Shown here: piece by piece, positions 35,401 to 46,859 of the stretch
How the letters are laid out: each line of letters opens with the position of its first letter
How positions within the stretch are numbered: position 1 is the first letter of the stretch
DNA from: Plantago elongata
Taxonomy: Eukaryota; Streptophyta; Magnoliopsida; Lamiales; Plantaginaceae
DNA: 64,000 nucleotides
Direction: 5' to 3'
NCBI GenBank assembly: GCA_036897095.1
Contig: JAYMSP010000240.1
Span: 1-64,000 of the forward strand
The notes under the pieces: model-generated
The model's database searches: none
What the model saw: only the letters and a program-made list of their open reading frames with translations
Told to the model about the DNA's origin: nothing
Made by a program: the position numbers and the translations under genes

Positions 35401-36160
35401 AAGTGCTAATATGACGAATCTGTGCCTTTGGAAATAAATAGCTCTAGCCTGTTGTACAAACGGCTCTGTCTAAGCGGCAGCGAATAGTAGCAGGTTCCTC
35501 ATTATTATTGCACCAGGTATAAGGATAGCCAACATAACCCAAGTCAAAAAGCCCATTATGAGATAAAGTGTCCCTTAAATCTCGTAAACGTCATCCGGGA
35601 ATACGTCCCCCCCCCCCCCCATTTATCCCTTTGATTCAAACACTCCTTGAAATCTTCCATACATACCCATTCTCGATCCGAAGAATACCCTAATTCTTTT
35701 ACCAAATTCCACGTTTTTTTTTTCTTAAATTAATATCGGACTCTCCATAAAACCGATAAATCTACATAAAATTAAAAGCAAATTGTAAATTGACATCAAC
35801 ATGATATTTAGAATAACTTTGAACCATTACATTGATATCCTTGTGCCAATGTAAAGCTAGACCACCAGAGGCACCTCTAGATGAAACTCCTAAACCATAC
35901 ATATGAAATTGCTGCATCAAATTGTCTATCTCGTGACTACTCGTGCGAGTTTCCATTAGAAAGACAATATGGAGTTGATGAAGGCGAATTGCTTCACCCA
36001 AAGTTCGAATTGTCCAAGGGTTCCTCAATCCCTGACAATTTCATGATAGGCCAATTCATTATTGCAGGCGTTCACAACCCCGCCTCTGGTCCATCAAGCG
36101 AAATAGAAGAGTCATCTTGGCGTGGTTTTTTAGTTAGGGTAGGGTTTGGTTTAATACGGA
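32463..36160 (-). mobile_element. Degraded L1-type LINE, interrupted by a MITE
   Basis: On the minus strand the order is the end of ORF1 (about 36160-36060), then ORF2: endonuclease (NPWTIRTLGEAIR, MYGLGVSSRGASGGLALHW, DLGYVGYPYTWCNN), a linker (34690-35112), reverse transcriptase (about 34500-33600, where the FADD active-site box reads FVDG), the RWRIGNGSAVDIW-type region, and a zinc-knuckle-like end (WDFIWRLKISNKIKTFF) near 32700. It ends with TGATTACTTTTGAG and an A tract, seen as T9 at 32464-32472 on the plus strand. ORF2 is broken by many stops and frameshifts, and the catalytic Asp pair is lost, so it is dead. A C14 run sits at 35609-35622 in the endonuclease part. Most of ORF1 is missing, so it is probably 5'-truncated. 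Confidence 0.9.
35081..35324. mobile_element. PIF/Harbinger (Tourist)-like MITE, copy B, inside the LINE
   Basis: A 244-bp sister of 31748-31984, with the same termini (GGGGCTGATTGG and, from the right, AGGGTTGATTG) and a CAA duplication on both sides (35078-35080, 35325-35327). It splits the LINE between its endonuclease and linker parts, so it moved after the LINE had inserted. A duplicated GGGCATTTAA phrase near the right end accounts for its extra length. Confidence 0.87.
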
Positions 36161-38161
36161 GGAGTTTCCACTTTAATTGTTTTATCCATATATTCAACTT
36201 TAGCAATCAGGATCTTCTAAACTGCTTGAAATGAACTTATGCATAATTTAATATCTACAAAGTAATATAAATAAAAATATCAATTAAAATTCAAATATAT
36301 AAGTTATTTATTTCATATTAGACTATTCTTACTTTTTATACTTCCCATAGCAACCATGTGAAATTGAAATCCATAAACAAATCTCATGGAATGAAAACTA
36401 ACGCAACCCATATTCCATTTTCAATATATTGAGATCACATGAGTATTCAAAATTATTTTTAACACCATTGTACTACACAGCTTATTAATTTTATTCTTCA
36501 AATATGTACCGAACGTTCAAAATGTCTAATTTTTTTAATAAATTAAAAATCGATTGAGATTTAATTTGTCAATAATAACATGGGTCATCTGGTCAATGGA
36601 CCATAAAAAGTTTACGTGTTTAAATTGAGAAAATCCAATTCAAATTAAATATTTATGAAATTTTTGTACTAAAAATATCTAGGTAGAGTTTGCACTTTGC
36701 AAGGTGCTTGCTGGGTGGGCTGCATGTAAATTATAAATGTAAATTGTAAACGTTCATATTAGTCTTCCTCTTAGCAATTTGAACTGTAGTCATAAATAGA
36801 CAGTGCAGTTGTGTCAAATATTTGAACTATAGTCATAAATATACGGTGCAGTTGTATCAAATTGCATTTAGTCTATTGATGTACATATATATATATATGA
36901 ATTCACGATAACAAATTGACAAACATTATGATATTAGTATGTTCACATTGAAAATACTGATGTGCTACACATACAAATAAAAGAAAAAACGAAATAAAAT
37001 TACATTCGTAAATAATATAGTATTATCAAATACTACTTACATAAGATACATCATTCAAATTTCATACTTGTCCACGTCCCTTTCAAGAAGTTTTTAATTG
37101 TGCTTGCAAGTTGTAATGCAACTTAATCACTATATTATTAAGTCAATTCATGTTCATACACACACGTTAGGAAGTTTTCATATTCAAATTTCAACCTATT
37201 CCTCATTTCCTATTCAAAGAGTTGGTATGATTATGCTGGCCTCCGTCTTTCTTATACTACACTCTCTATCTTGAACCAACCACACTCTCTATCTTGAACC
37301 AACCACTGATTGCTTTTTTTCCTATCAAACTTCATACATTAAAATTCATATGTAATTTTATACAAAGTTAAATAATAATAAAAAATAAAAAAGGTGGAAA
37401 AAATTATATTCTAATGACAAAATGTGTAATTCATATATAAACTTGAAATTGTTTATTATTTATTAATTGTGGGACAACTTCCTTTTTTAATAATGTATAA
37501 AGATTGATGGAATGGCTAAAAATGACAGATGTACTAAATTTATTGGAACTGAGAGAGTATATAATATAAAAAAATTCAAAATATAAGTTTGATAAATACA
37601 CTAAATTAAATTAGAATGTGAGAAGCTGATAAGTTAAAGATTTGAATGGAACAAGAATCATTTTACACCTAATTTTGCACATGAATGGTTGATGGATTGT
37701 AAAAGAAAGCTTTCAAGGTTCTTTCCCCCTGTTTCCTTTATGGCATAGAAAATAACGCTGGGAGATGTTCATTTTGTACTATCTTCTAGATATTGTTCCC
37801 TTGGTTTTGCCTAGTCCTATGGGTGTGATTTTTTTTTTAAATAATGCTATTCCCCTAGCAAGAAGAGCACAAGAACAAGAAAGAAAATGACAGAAAGAGT
37901 AAGACAAATTATGCAAATAATACTCTCTCATGATCTAGCTTAATAATGGAGAAAACAAAATTACAACAGTTAGTAGACATTATAATGCAAGAATAAAAAT
38001 TCAATGTATAGGGAGGGATCAGCTTAAAATAATTTCTACAACTACATGCCACAGACTACTACAATTAGAAGCCCCTTTTAACAAGTGTACAACTCTGTAC
38101 AAAAATCTATCTTAACTGCCTCCATCTCAGTCACCTCGTATACCCACCAATCCTTTAAGTA
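36161..38161. other. Intergenic DNA downstream of the ABHD17-like gene
   Basis: AT-rich DNA. Two small tandem duplications are clear: a 43-bp unit at 36781-36823 and 36824-36866 (imperfect) and a perfect 23-bp unit at 37261-37283 and 37284-37306. The last 200-300 bp before 38162 are likely the 3' untranslated region of the hydrolase gene on the minus strand. No gene was recognised. Confidence 0.6.
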
Positions 38162-41100
38162 TCACCAGCAAGAACATTTAGCCGCACAGAAGCACGAGCA
38201 CATCCTGCACTTACACGAGCATTTTGTGCACCCAGAAAGACATTTTGGGCAGCTTGGCTTGAAACAAGCGAAGCATTTTGGTTTACACCCTCCGCATTTA
38301 GGCCAACTCCAAGAGCAGCATTTGGGCAATGAGCAACAGTTAACACAGCTAGGTTTCAAACATCCTGGGCATTTGGGTTTTGTACAACATGTGCAAGAGA
38401 TTAAGCTACATTTTGACTTCTTCAGTCGGAGGGTCTGTCTGATCTTTTTTAGTCGACTTTCAGTTGTAATGTTCTCCATTTCCTGGATGAATCTGCAGAG
38501 ATGGCGAATGTAATCTGGGTAGAGCTCCAAGTTGCAGTGCCCACCACCTTTAATCCATAGGGGTTCGTATGGTTCCCTGGCCATCTTCCATAGGCCATTG
38601 CCATGTAACCAATTTACCACATCATCATCCGTTCCCTATCATGGGTCAAAAAGATTCAATTGCTTTTGCTTTGAAGAACTTTTACTAAGAATTAAACGTG
38701 GTACTTATCAGTTATCACGGCTCTTCTTTTCAAAAACATCAGTAATATGTCAGAATAAATTAAACAAGCTGTAGCATGTGTTTTGGGGCATTTGATAGTG
38801 GTGGTCATTATGATTAACAAGAAGTTTTGCTAGAATCTTGTGAAAAAGCACTATATCTCCTATTCAATCGTCTGTGTTACCTAGCAACTGGCTTCATTAG
38901 GCACTGCTAGAGGACAATCTAACTGGGTTAGGGAAATTAGTTATTCTCCTCAAATTAAGAATATCACCCCAAAAGATAATTTGGGCAATAATGATATCTT
39001 GTGTTGTAAAACAAATTACAAGTAACACATAAGCAAGTTAAGGAAACAATGTGCCTGCAAAAGATGAAAACAGATGAAGAGGAGAAATTGAAAATTCGAA
39101 TTGATTTTGCAGATGCCTTTTCCATAACCTATTCTGGGGATTTTTGGTTTTACTTACGTCTTGTGACGTTTCTTTCCTGTAGCATGTATATTATAGTGTA
39201 GTCAGTCATTTACAGTTTTCACACAGATAGTATAATCCATACAATGATGAAGTCCTAACATGCATGTTATATACTTGTATGCTCATGCAATTGTGGATGA
39301 AATTACCTTTTGCCTATAAGAGGCACTAGTTATACTTTATCCTTATTAGGAGTCACCTAGTAAAGTCTGGTCCATGCTAAGATAGTCAAAGGTTTTATTT
39401 GCATTAGAACAGAACTTGATAGTGTTTTCTTGTAGAAGTTGGTTCCGTTCATGCAGCAAAACTGGGATCGCTCATTGGAGATTGGGAGTTTTCTTCACCT
39501 TATTTCGATTGCATACTAGATTACATTCCTTTTATAAATAACCGTGGGTTTGCAGGTATGTGTGTCCATTATTATACAAATTTTAATGGATCTTGTATCA
39601 TGTATTCATGTGGATGCTATTTGAAAATTGAAGCTAAAAGCACTTACATGTATAACAAGCACTGGAGACTTCACCTTCCGGATTTTGTTTACATTCTGCA
39701 ATGTCAAATAATGATAGTTAGAAGAACGAAAATGCACAGATAGAGCATCATGTCGGACAATGTAAATGTATAACAAACTATGTAAGGCCGATTTTTGCAG
39801 CTACCTAGCATTACGAAATAATTCAATTATTCCTCTGTATTGGAGTTTCAGATAAGCAGTATTCAGGGAGCATTTTAGCAAACATTTCGGAAAGAACCAT
39901 TAGATTCTCACGGGTCACAACTAGTTCATGGAGTAATGCACCTAGATCATATTATAAAAAGAGCTGTATACTAGCCCAACGTGAAAAGGTTTTGCTTCAA
40001 CTTCTTGTCTATCTAACTACAAAACAAAACCAATAGTCTTGTTAAAGTCAAACAACTAAACAAAAGTAAAATTTTCCACAGGGTACCACATTTTAAGCTA
40101 GAATAACCATAAAAGTTCATAACTTTGACACCAGGGGGACATTTCCTTAAAATAGTACTAATATGGAGAAACTGAGATCTAATCAACAAAGCTGTTTTCT
40201 TTAATTATAAAGAGTATTGGCAGGTTTAGGTAAATACCTTGTAAATATCACAGCAGAGTGTAAACTTTGCATGGCAGAGCACTCGGAGACCAGAGAGAAT
40301 GGCACTGTGAAGAACTACACCCCTCAACCTCGGCAATTGAGCTGCTAAGTGCAACGTAGGGCCACTCCCAACAGATTGGCCATACAAAATTAGATCTTCT
40401 TGGTTTATCCCATACTCAGTTTGAAGACATTCATAAACAGCCTCAATGTCAGCATATGTGTCAAATTCACTCGGCTGTGTCATCAAGAAATAGAGTTCAT
40501 TTAATAAAACAGGTAACATTATAAAAAAGAGAGACAAAAGATAAATGAGAAAAACTTTACTATAATATCGGATTTGCAAATAACTGGAGCTCAAATGACT
40601 AAGCAAACCACATAAATATTCTGATGAAGTGTTGATGATATGAAATTCCAATCGTTATCAGACACTTGCACATTTGACTGTGTCTATCGTGGTACAAGAT
40701 GTACCAACTATGCTGTAAATTTTAATTTAATAAAAAGAGGAAGGAGGAAAGAACACATTCTATTTACATTTGAATAGACAAATTTTAAGCACATTTAATT
40801 TCAATCCCTAATTTGACAAAACTTGCACAGAAAGAGAATGGGAAATGTGTCATGTTTCATCATATGGACTACTAAACTTTTTTCTTTGATGCTAGCTTCT
40901 CATTAAGTTAGATTATATGCACAAGCAAAAAATAGCTAAATGTAGTGCCTTCAATGCAAATCTGACAACAGAAATTGGGGAATTTAAGGTACTTAGAGTG
41001 AGATCGAAATTTACCTTACCACTAGAAGCCCCATAACCAGAATAGTCATATCTGCACAATGTAATAACCCCCAAAGTCAATTAAAAAAATTTGGTTAATC

Positions 41101-42707
41101 AAAATACTGAGGTGAGAAATCTTAGATATGGATAAGAGACGAGAGAGTAATTAGGAAAATCCACATGACACGCCCAATTACAAGCACCACACAACTTAAT
41201 GGTAGTGGTGACCTGGTGGATCAAACAGTGCCACAACAAACTCCAGAAAGCATAAGTGATATCAAACTGAAAATTACACATACAATTATACTAGTATGTT
41301 ATTGCATTGCCCTCATACCATGCAACAAAAATATGGTAAAATCTTGAATAGTTCTTGCCTAATCACTTAATTCTCTGATTAATAATGGGAAAAGCTTGAG
41401 GATTCAGTTTCTGAGGTAGACAGAACCTAAAAATAGCAACTTCTCAGTTCCTGCCTTCCTGGAGCGTTTCAATTTGGACATAATTGTTCAATTAATTTAT
41501 AATCCAAGTTTTAGCAAACTAGACGTGATCAGGATTTCGACAGCTAAGTTCTATATCAACTACATTTGGAGTACTTACACCAACAATCCTTGCAAACAAA
41601 TGAACTGAAACAAACACAAACCAATTTCATTATAACCAGAATTGTTCACTGTTCACCGTCGTAATAAAGTAGCCCTCCTAAAACTCAAGCAAGCAAACAA
41701 AGCCTCAAATTTTCCTACCAGCAGGAATTTATTTCAAAAATGAAACTCCAAATGTCATGGTTTGTGTCAATGAAGATTCTCAAAAAAGATGCAAATGGGT
41801 CACCATAAATCTTTTCCAGAACTTTTAGCTTCCATACCATGTCCCTTGCAGAATAAAGATGCACATGCCGAGCGAAACGTGAAAGTAAAGGTACCAAAAT
41901 GTCACAACCCCAAGACATGTCAAAGATGTCACAATCCAAAGCGCAACATGAAAAGAAGAACTTTATAGCATAGTATCTTTTTTTAAGTTAAGTCACACCT
42001 ACTTAACAGTAAAACCAATCACTTTCGAAGCAAAGATTAGTAAAGAAAAATAAAATAGTGTGCAATTCATGTCATTACAAGTTGGACAATAATTTACAAC
42101 GCAAACAAGCTTTACACCACTTTTTGTAGAATTTTCAATTCATGTCAATCCATTATCCATTCAAGAAAACAATGATCAAACCCTATGGACTTAAAAGAAC
42201 ACTCATAGCCCTATCCGGACCCATGGTGCTCAAATCCGAGACACAGTGATTGACCTCCATTGACTAATTGCTCAAATCTTGACTCTCAAACATCTCACAC
42301 TACAAGCCAAAGATAACAGATCTAAGCAGCAAAAAATCAAAACTTTTAAGCTAAAAAAAGAAGAAAAGGGAAAAAGGAGCAAACCCAATTAGATTAACTC
42401 TGAGATTAGCCTTGAGCTGCACAAATAGATCATAAAGCTGGCCTAGATCAGCGGCATTGCCATGAGAGTACAACACAGTAAGCCTAGCGTACGGGTTCCT
42501 CAAGTAAAAAGCTACAATCTTGTTCCCCCTTTTGGTCGGAATAGACAACACATCGAGCTCAGAGTCGTCAATGGCGATTGGAAGAGACGACGCCGTAGTG
42601 ACTGCTACAAGCTTCCCTTCTCCAGGCTTCTTCACCACCTGATAAGTCGGCGGCGTTGGTGGAAAGAAGGCAAATTTCGCCGCTAGCTGTGAAACCAAAC
42701 ACCCCAT
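38162..42707 (-). CDS. ABHD17-type alpha/beta hydrolase with Cys-rich tail
   Basis: Five minus-strand exons, 42707-42385, 41051-41015, 40474-40238, 39695-39648 and 38635-38162, encode 372 residues. The hydrolase core matches the plant ABHD17-like (WAV2-related) family: SHGNAADLGQ, YDYSGYGASSGK, the nucleophile elbow GQSVG with Ser154, an Asp cluster GTDDD (218-220) and GGGHCN with His248, giving a full triad. Animal ABHD17 enzymes remove palmitate from membrane proteins; the same role here is inference. The start MGCLVS fits an N-myristoylation site (Gly2, Ser6) with Cys3 for palmitoylation, arguing for this ATG over one eight codons upstream. The last 85 residues contain 26 Cys in CxC and CxxC patterns with many Lys. 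Related plant proteins also end in Cys-rich tails, probably S-acylated for membrane attachment. Exons 2 and 4 are only 37 and 48 bp. Donor 1 is GTTTGC. Confidence 0.92.
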
Positions 42708-44537
42708 TAACAACAACAGCAACAAAAACACTGGGCCACCAAAACAGCACAGTAGAAGATGAGAGCAAGATTCTTTTACTACTACTCATGAATGCATGTT
42801 TCTGCTTAATTTTTTGTGGGTCTGTGAAATTAAATGAAAAGAAGTGGCTTTTGAGTGATGGAGAGGAGAAATGGAGGGGTAAAGATTGGATTTTTTTAGA
42901 GTGAATCTGGGTAAAATTGGGGGAACTGGTGAGTTTAATAATGGCAGTAGTGTGTGTAATGTGTACGTGTGGTGTGTGAAAAAATAGGGATGGTGGTGAT
43001 TAAAAAGGGAGTTTAAATGAAGTTTGTCAGATAGCAGCACAGTGTTTGAGGGTACAAGCATTATGCGTGGATGTACAAGGGAGGATGCATGTGATGGGAA
43101 GTGGTATTATTGAGAGAGGGCAAGAAGACAATATTTGAGTGGGACTCACTGGAGAGGAAAAGGAAGAAGAGAAACAGAGGTTCGCTAAATTTTGACACTA
43201 ACCCTCATGGGAAAGGTACAACTCTCTGCGTTTATATTTACCTCACTTTGCTTCATTTACACATTTCACTATCATGTGGATGGAGATAAAGTTCCAACGA
43301 TGACATCACTCTTTCATTTCGAGTTTAAATTAAAAGAATTAATACATAATTCAAAAGATCCGAGTACTAATGCAGACCCAAACATGCACTAATTAATTAT
43401 ACTCCCTTCTAATTAATTCAAGTCCCACGCAATTACACACAAGTTGCAATGCGATCTAAAAAATTAATATCAATTTATTAAAAGTAATAGTTCGAAAAAA
43501 AGTGGAGAAAATTCATATAGACCAATTTAAATTACTATAATGGATGGTGGGATTTAAATATTTTTAAATATAGAAATAGGGACTTAAATTAGAAACGGTC
43601 CAAAAATATACGGATACTTGAATTAGGACGGAAAGAGTCTTACTAGTTTAATCAAATGATTATTCATGTTCAACGTTATTGAACCAGTTAAAAATATTAC
43701 TAGCAATTGATGTTTGATTTGTTAACATTTATGTAAATTTGGGTGGTTATAAATGTTATACCCTATCCAAAGATTTGAGAATAAAAACACTACAATTAGT
43801 GAACTCCCATCAGGCCATCATTATGTTTTGTTGTGACTGCTTACTCTGTACTAATCTATTTTAAACATACTAAATTTCAGTTCTATTTAACAAAATTTAT
43901 TAAAAGTAAATTATTTGAACTGAATTGAAATGAAGTGCATTATAAATTATTTAAAACGAACTGAACTAATCTATTTCTTTCACAAATAAAATAGATTGTT
44001 TGTGAAAGAAAAACAAAATATTTACAGGTTGCATAAAACCTCATTATAGACCACGTTGGTTGTGGTGTCTGTAGGTTTTCCCTCTTAATCATATATTCTT
44101 TGTTAGTTGTAAAATTTAGCAATGACACCATATGACACTTGATGAATACATAGATACTTTAACAATGTCTTGTCTGCTTCCTTTGGGATCAGTACAATAT
44201 ACTTGCAATCAAATTGGATGTTAAAAAATGTAAGTTCGTAATAAAATAAGTATAAGGAACCATACAAATTCAAGATTAGGTAATTGCAATCGCACATTAT
44301 TTGTCAGTTGAAGCACCTCACGTGCATCTCATATCCTAGATTAGCTAACAGATAGTGACGTCCACGATATCATACCTACTTCCACATGGAATAACAGGCA
44401 AAATCGACCCTTGTGGAATCAATAATTCAAAAAACGACCAATGTATCATTTGTACTCTAACGATACGACAAAAAATTGTATATCGTCACACAAAATGTAT
44501 AGTTTTAGGTGTGAGAAAACTATATCATTTTCACTTT
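42708..44537. other. Upstream region of the ABHD17-like gene
   Basis: The first several hundred bases are the leader and promoter of the minus-strand hydrolase gene. Its leader is CT-rich on the coding strand. The rest is AT-rich. Open frames at 42786-43061 and 43940-44297 have no recognisable domain. Confidence 0.5.
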
Positions 44538-46830
44538 ATTCTCCATGTCCTTATTTTCCATTTCAACTATTATATCTCCTTTTCTTCCTTCACCGACCTC
44601 CTTTTCTTGTTGAGTCGTTTCTCCTTTATTGATCACCTTTCCTCCCAGTACCCTATCATTCCCACCGCTATACCCGTTCGCATGTGCCCTTCATCTGACT
44701 TAAGGCTAGTTAATTCTTGCCACATTTGTAAGTACCTTGTAATATCTGAAACATACAACACCCTTCGCCTTTCGATAATCAATACAATTACCACGACTAA
44801 GAGCCCTCATTAATTTATATATACATACACACATGCACGCACGCACGCACTCACGAACCTCTTGAAGAACGCATTTTGGTGTTGCCTAACTCAAAAAGTA
44901 GTGGACAACTTAACAATAAAAAATAATTTGTATTTTGTACTTAGGTTATTTTAATATGTATATATATTTTAGAACGAATTGAAACATCAAATGTAAATTA
45001 GTAATTAGGAAGATTACCGGCTGCTCGCGTTTGCATGCATTGGGTGAATGAGTTGTAAAATTTTACATAAGCGAATAATTGTATAATGTGGCTACATGAG
45101 TATTGGACTGTAACCGATCATTTTCAATCTTAACCACTCTTCAGTTTGGAACCATATGAATAGTGGTTGTATCCATCTAATGTCTATCTCTATGTATTGA
45201 GCATCCAACAAACTAAAATATGGCATAAGATTATAGGCTTTATACATTAATTTAAGATAGATATAGTTAATTGATAGCATAAAATAAATCATCATGTAAT
45301 AATAGGAGATATAATATTTCTATTAATTGTTAAGCTCATTTGTTCTTTTTTTCTTTAAATACATTTTCAAAGTAAACTATGTCTCTTAAAATTAGAACTA
45401 AAGCATTTTGTTCTCATCATCGATCTAAAATGAACTTATTTATAAAATAATTAAACAACTACAAACTGAACTGAAATTAATGTTTTTTTCAAATAAAGAA
45501 AACATAGCCTAAAAAACTCGATGGTATAAAACTAATAAATTTTATTAACGGGGCCGGTGTTAATAAAAAAAATTATTCTTAATAACTTAAAGTAGTAGAT
45601 GATACTTCACCTGTGCCCTTCCTCAGGCATAAGGTTAGTTAATTCTTGCCACATTTACAAGTATCTTGTAATATCCGATACATACACCCTTAGCCCTTTG
45701 ATAATCAATACAATCACCATGACTAAGAGCCCTCATTAATTTATATATACATACACACACACGCACTCACTCAAGAACCTAGCACTTGAAGTACGCATTT
45801 TGGTGTTGCCTAACTCATAAAGTAGTGGACAACTTAAGAACAAATCGAAACATCGAATGTACCCGTATATCTATTACCTTCTAAAATATTCCTTGTATGG
45901 ACTTCCTCTAATTGCTCCTTCGTTTCCATCAACAAGCAGTTAACCATCAATTTATTTTTCGTATTTTCTTATTTATTTTGGTTAAGTCGATATTTTCCTC
46001 ACCCCTCACCTTATTCTCCATGTCCCCATTTTAACTATTGTATCTCATTTTTTTCCTTCACCGACCTCTATTTCTTGTTGAGTCTTTTCTTCTTTATTGA
46101 TCACCTTACCTGATATTTGCTTCCGTACCGCTTGATACCCTCTATTTCCTCCCCGCAGCCTATCATTCCCACCCCTATACCCGTTCACCCGTGCCCTTCC
46201 TTTGGCATAAGGTTTGTATATTTTAGAAAGAATTGAAAAATCGAATGTAAATTATTAATTAGGAAGATTACCAGCTACTTGCGTTTGCATGCATAAGTGA
46301 ATTTTATAATTTTCCATAGTGTGACTAATTATATAATGTGGCTAAGTGAGTATCGGACAGTAATCGATCATTTTCAATCTTGAAGTGTTATCCACTCTTC
46401 AGTTTGGTGCCATATGAATAGTGGTTGCATCCATCTAATGTCAATCTCTATGTATTAAGCATCTAACAAACTAAAATATGATATAAGATTGTATATAGGC
46501 TATATACGCGAATTTAAGATAGATATAATTAATTGATAACATAAAACAAATTATTATGTAATAATAGGAGATATAATATCTCTATTAATTATTAAGATCA
46601 TTTTTTTAAATACAATTTCAAGTAAACTATGTCCCTTAAAATCGGTACTAAAGCATTTTATTCTCATCGTTTAAACTAAACTTATTTTTATTATAAAAAC
46701 AACTAAATAACTACAAACTGAACTGAAATTATTTTTTGTTTTTTCAAATAAAGAGAACATAGCCTAAAAAACTCGACGCTATAAAATTAATATATTTTAT
46801 TAATGGGGCCGATGTTACTTAATAATTGAA
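44538..46830. repeat. Rearranged local duplication array
   Basis: Three kinds of block recur in direct orientation. Block C (CTCCATGTCC... TTCACCGACCTC... TTGATCACCTT) is at about 44540-44640 and 46010-46110. Block A (GTTAGTTAATTCTTGCCACA... AGAGCCCTCATTAATTTATA... AGTAGTGGACAACTTAA) is at about 44680-44915 and 45620-45840. Block B (GAATTGAAACATC... GGAAGATTACC... GATACTTCAC) is at about 44972-45615 and 46225-46855. The order is C-A-B, then A alone, then C-B, so at least one duplication and one deletion are needed. Copies differ at perhaps 5-15% of positions. No coding function is evident. Confidence 0.8.
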
Positions 46831-46859
46831 AGTAGAAGATGATACTTCACATATAGTTT

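Noticed and set aside
35609-35622. Poly-C run as a regulatory or i-motif element
   Set aside because: It sits inside the dead LINE endonuclease region; expansion after death or a sequencing artefact is simpler.
38085-38513. 142-codon plus-strand frame rich in His and Gln
   Set aside because: It is the complement of the Cys-rich last exon of the hydrolase gene; the His/Gln richness comes from antisense Cys and Lys codons.
44355-44813. 152-codon plus-strand frame
   Set aside because: It runs across blocks of the local duplication, is Phe/Ser/His-rich from CT tracts, and the other copies do not keep the frame.
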